DNA from: Endozoicomonadaceae bacterium
Lineage (GTDB): Bacteria > Pseudomonadota > Gammaproteobacteria > Pseudomonadales > Endozoicomonadaceae
NCBI GenBank assembly: GCA_023146365.1
Contig: JAGLCE010000044.1
Coordinates: 1 to 15,606, forward strand
DNA length: 15,606 bases
Direction of reading: 5' to 3'
Each line of letters starts with the position of its first letter. The stretch's first letter is position 1. Made by a program: the position numbers and the translations under genes. Below the pieces are notes generated by a model that was given only the letters and a program-made list of their open reading frames with translations, was not told the DNA's origin and did no database searches. Below are positions 15,397 through 15,606 of this stretch, in pieces.

Positions 15397-15606
15397 ATTT
15401 CAGAGAAACAAATTGAAAGAAGCATTATGAATTGGTGTATTTCTATCGAGTCTCTCTCGGCATTAACTCCCCTTAAAAAAATTGGCAGATTTTTTTATAA
15501 ATATAAAACAGGATCTCTTATTATGAGTCTCTGTCATTTTGCAGCGTTGTATTGTATGAAAAATGCAACCTATTCTTTACCTTGTCCTGAATCCGTGACT
15601 TATTGA

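Larger units (their letters stand above)
15343..15606 (+). pseudogene. Out-of-frame 3' part of the G-tract gene
   Basis: A frame open from 15343, just after a TAA at 15340-15342, to a TGA that is the last codon of the window. It has no start codon near its beginning, so it needs a shift from the upstream ORF. Its product after the G run begins VKDEPNYDCYDCYDCISEK and continues with KIGRFFYKYKTGSLIMSLCH, ending PESVTY. It is Cys-rich (seven Cys in 84 residues). An 84-codon open stretch in such AT-rich sequence is unlikely by chance. It may be expressed when the tract has seven G; a true frameshift mutation or sequencing error is the alternative. Confidence 0.5.

Noticed and set aside
15359..15427. 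Short frame MSQTMTAMTAMTVFQ...
   Set aside because: It is the third frame across the 9-bp repeat, with no upstream ribosome binding site of its own. It is only relevant as the alternative tail if the G tract had nine G.
1..15606. CRISPR arrays, tRNA and rRNA genes
   Set aside because: No regularly spaced repeats with spacers, no tRNA-like cloverleaf string and no rRNA sequence were noticed.

Overview
The window looks like a gammaproteobacterial chromosome segment, probably from a marine or host-associated lineage. This rests on the ccoNOQP-GHIS gene order, the style of the proteins and the several IS relics; no marker in the window fixes the genus. All confident genes lie on the minus strand except the last ORF, so the layout is easiest to read from right to left.

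Left end (1-1698): a type I restriction-modification methyltransferase gene (hsdM) and the first 20 codons of the gene after it, which overlaps its stop codon. Directly upstream of hsdM lies IS debris (1797-2926). It consists of an IS5-family element that keeps perfect 16-bp inverted ends but has a frameshifted, internally deleted transposase, followed by one end and the transposase C-terminus of a second related element.

Centre (3001-11810): a compact, co-directional cytochrome cbb3 oxidase cluster in the order ccoN, ccoO, ccoQ, ccoP, ccoG, ccoH, ccoI, ccoS and a TauE/SafE-like membrane protein. It holds the structural genes of a high-affinity terminal oxidase (NOQP) plus the copper-delivery and assembly genes (GHIS). 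Several genes overlap or are separated by only a few bases. ccoS is a 58-codon gene that simple ORF length cut-offs miss. No convincing FNR/Anr box was found upstream of ccoN.

Right third (11811-15606): sparse accessory DNA that becomes visibly AT-rich. It contains an orphan 5' fragment of a group II intron, a 17-bp tandem repeat, an unrecognised 471-aa coiled-coil gene with a good ribosome binding site and a perfect 15-bp palindrome upstream, and a decayed transposase N-terminus. The last feature is a small plus-strand gene split by a run of eight G. Upstream of it is a strong Fur-box-like site. The reading frame after the G run is open to a TGA that is the last codon of the window, and the two frames overlap only across the G tract. 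This makes a phase-variable, possibly iron-regulated orphan gene the most interesting candidate here; a homopolymer sequencing error is the main alternative.
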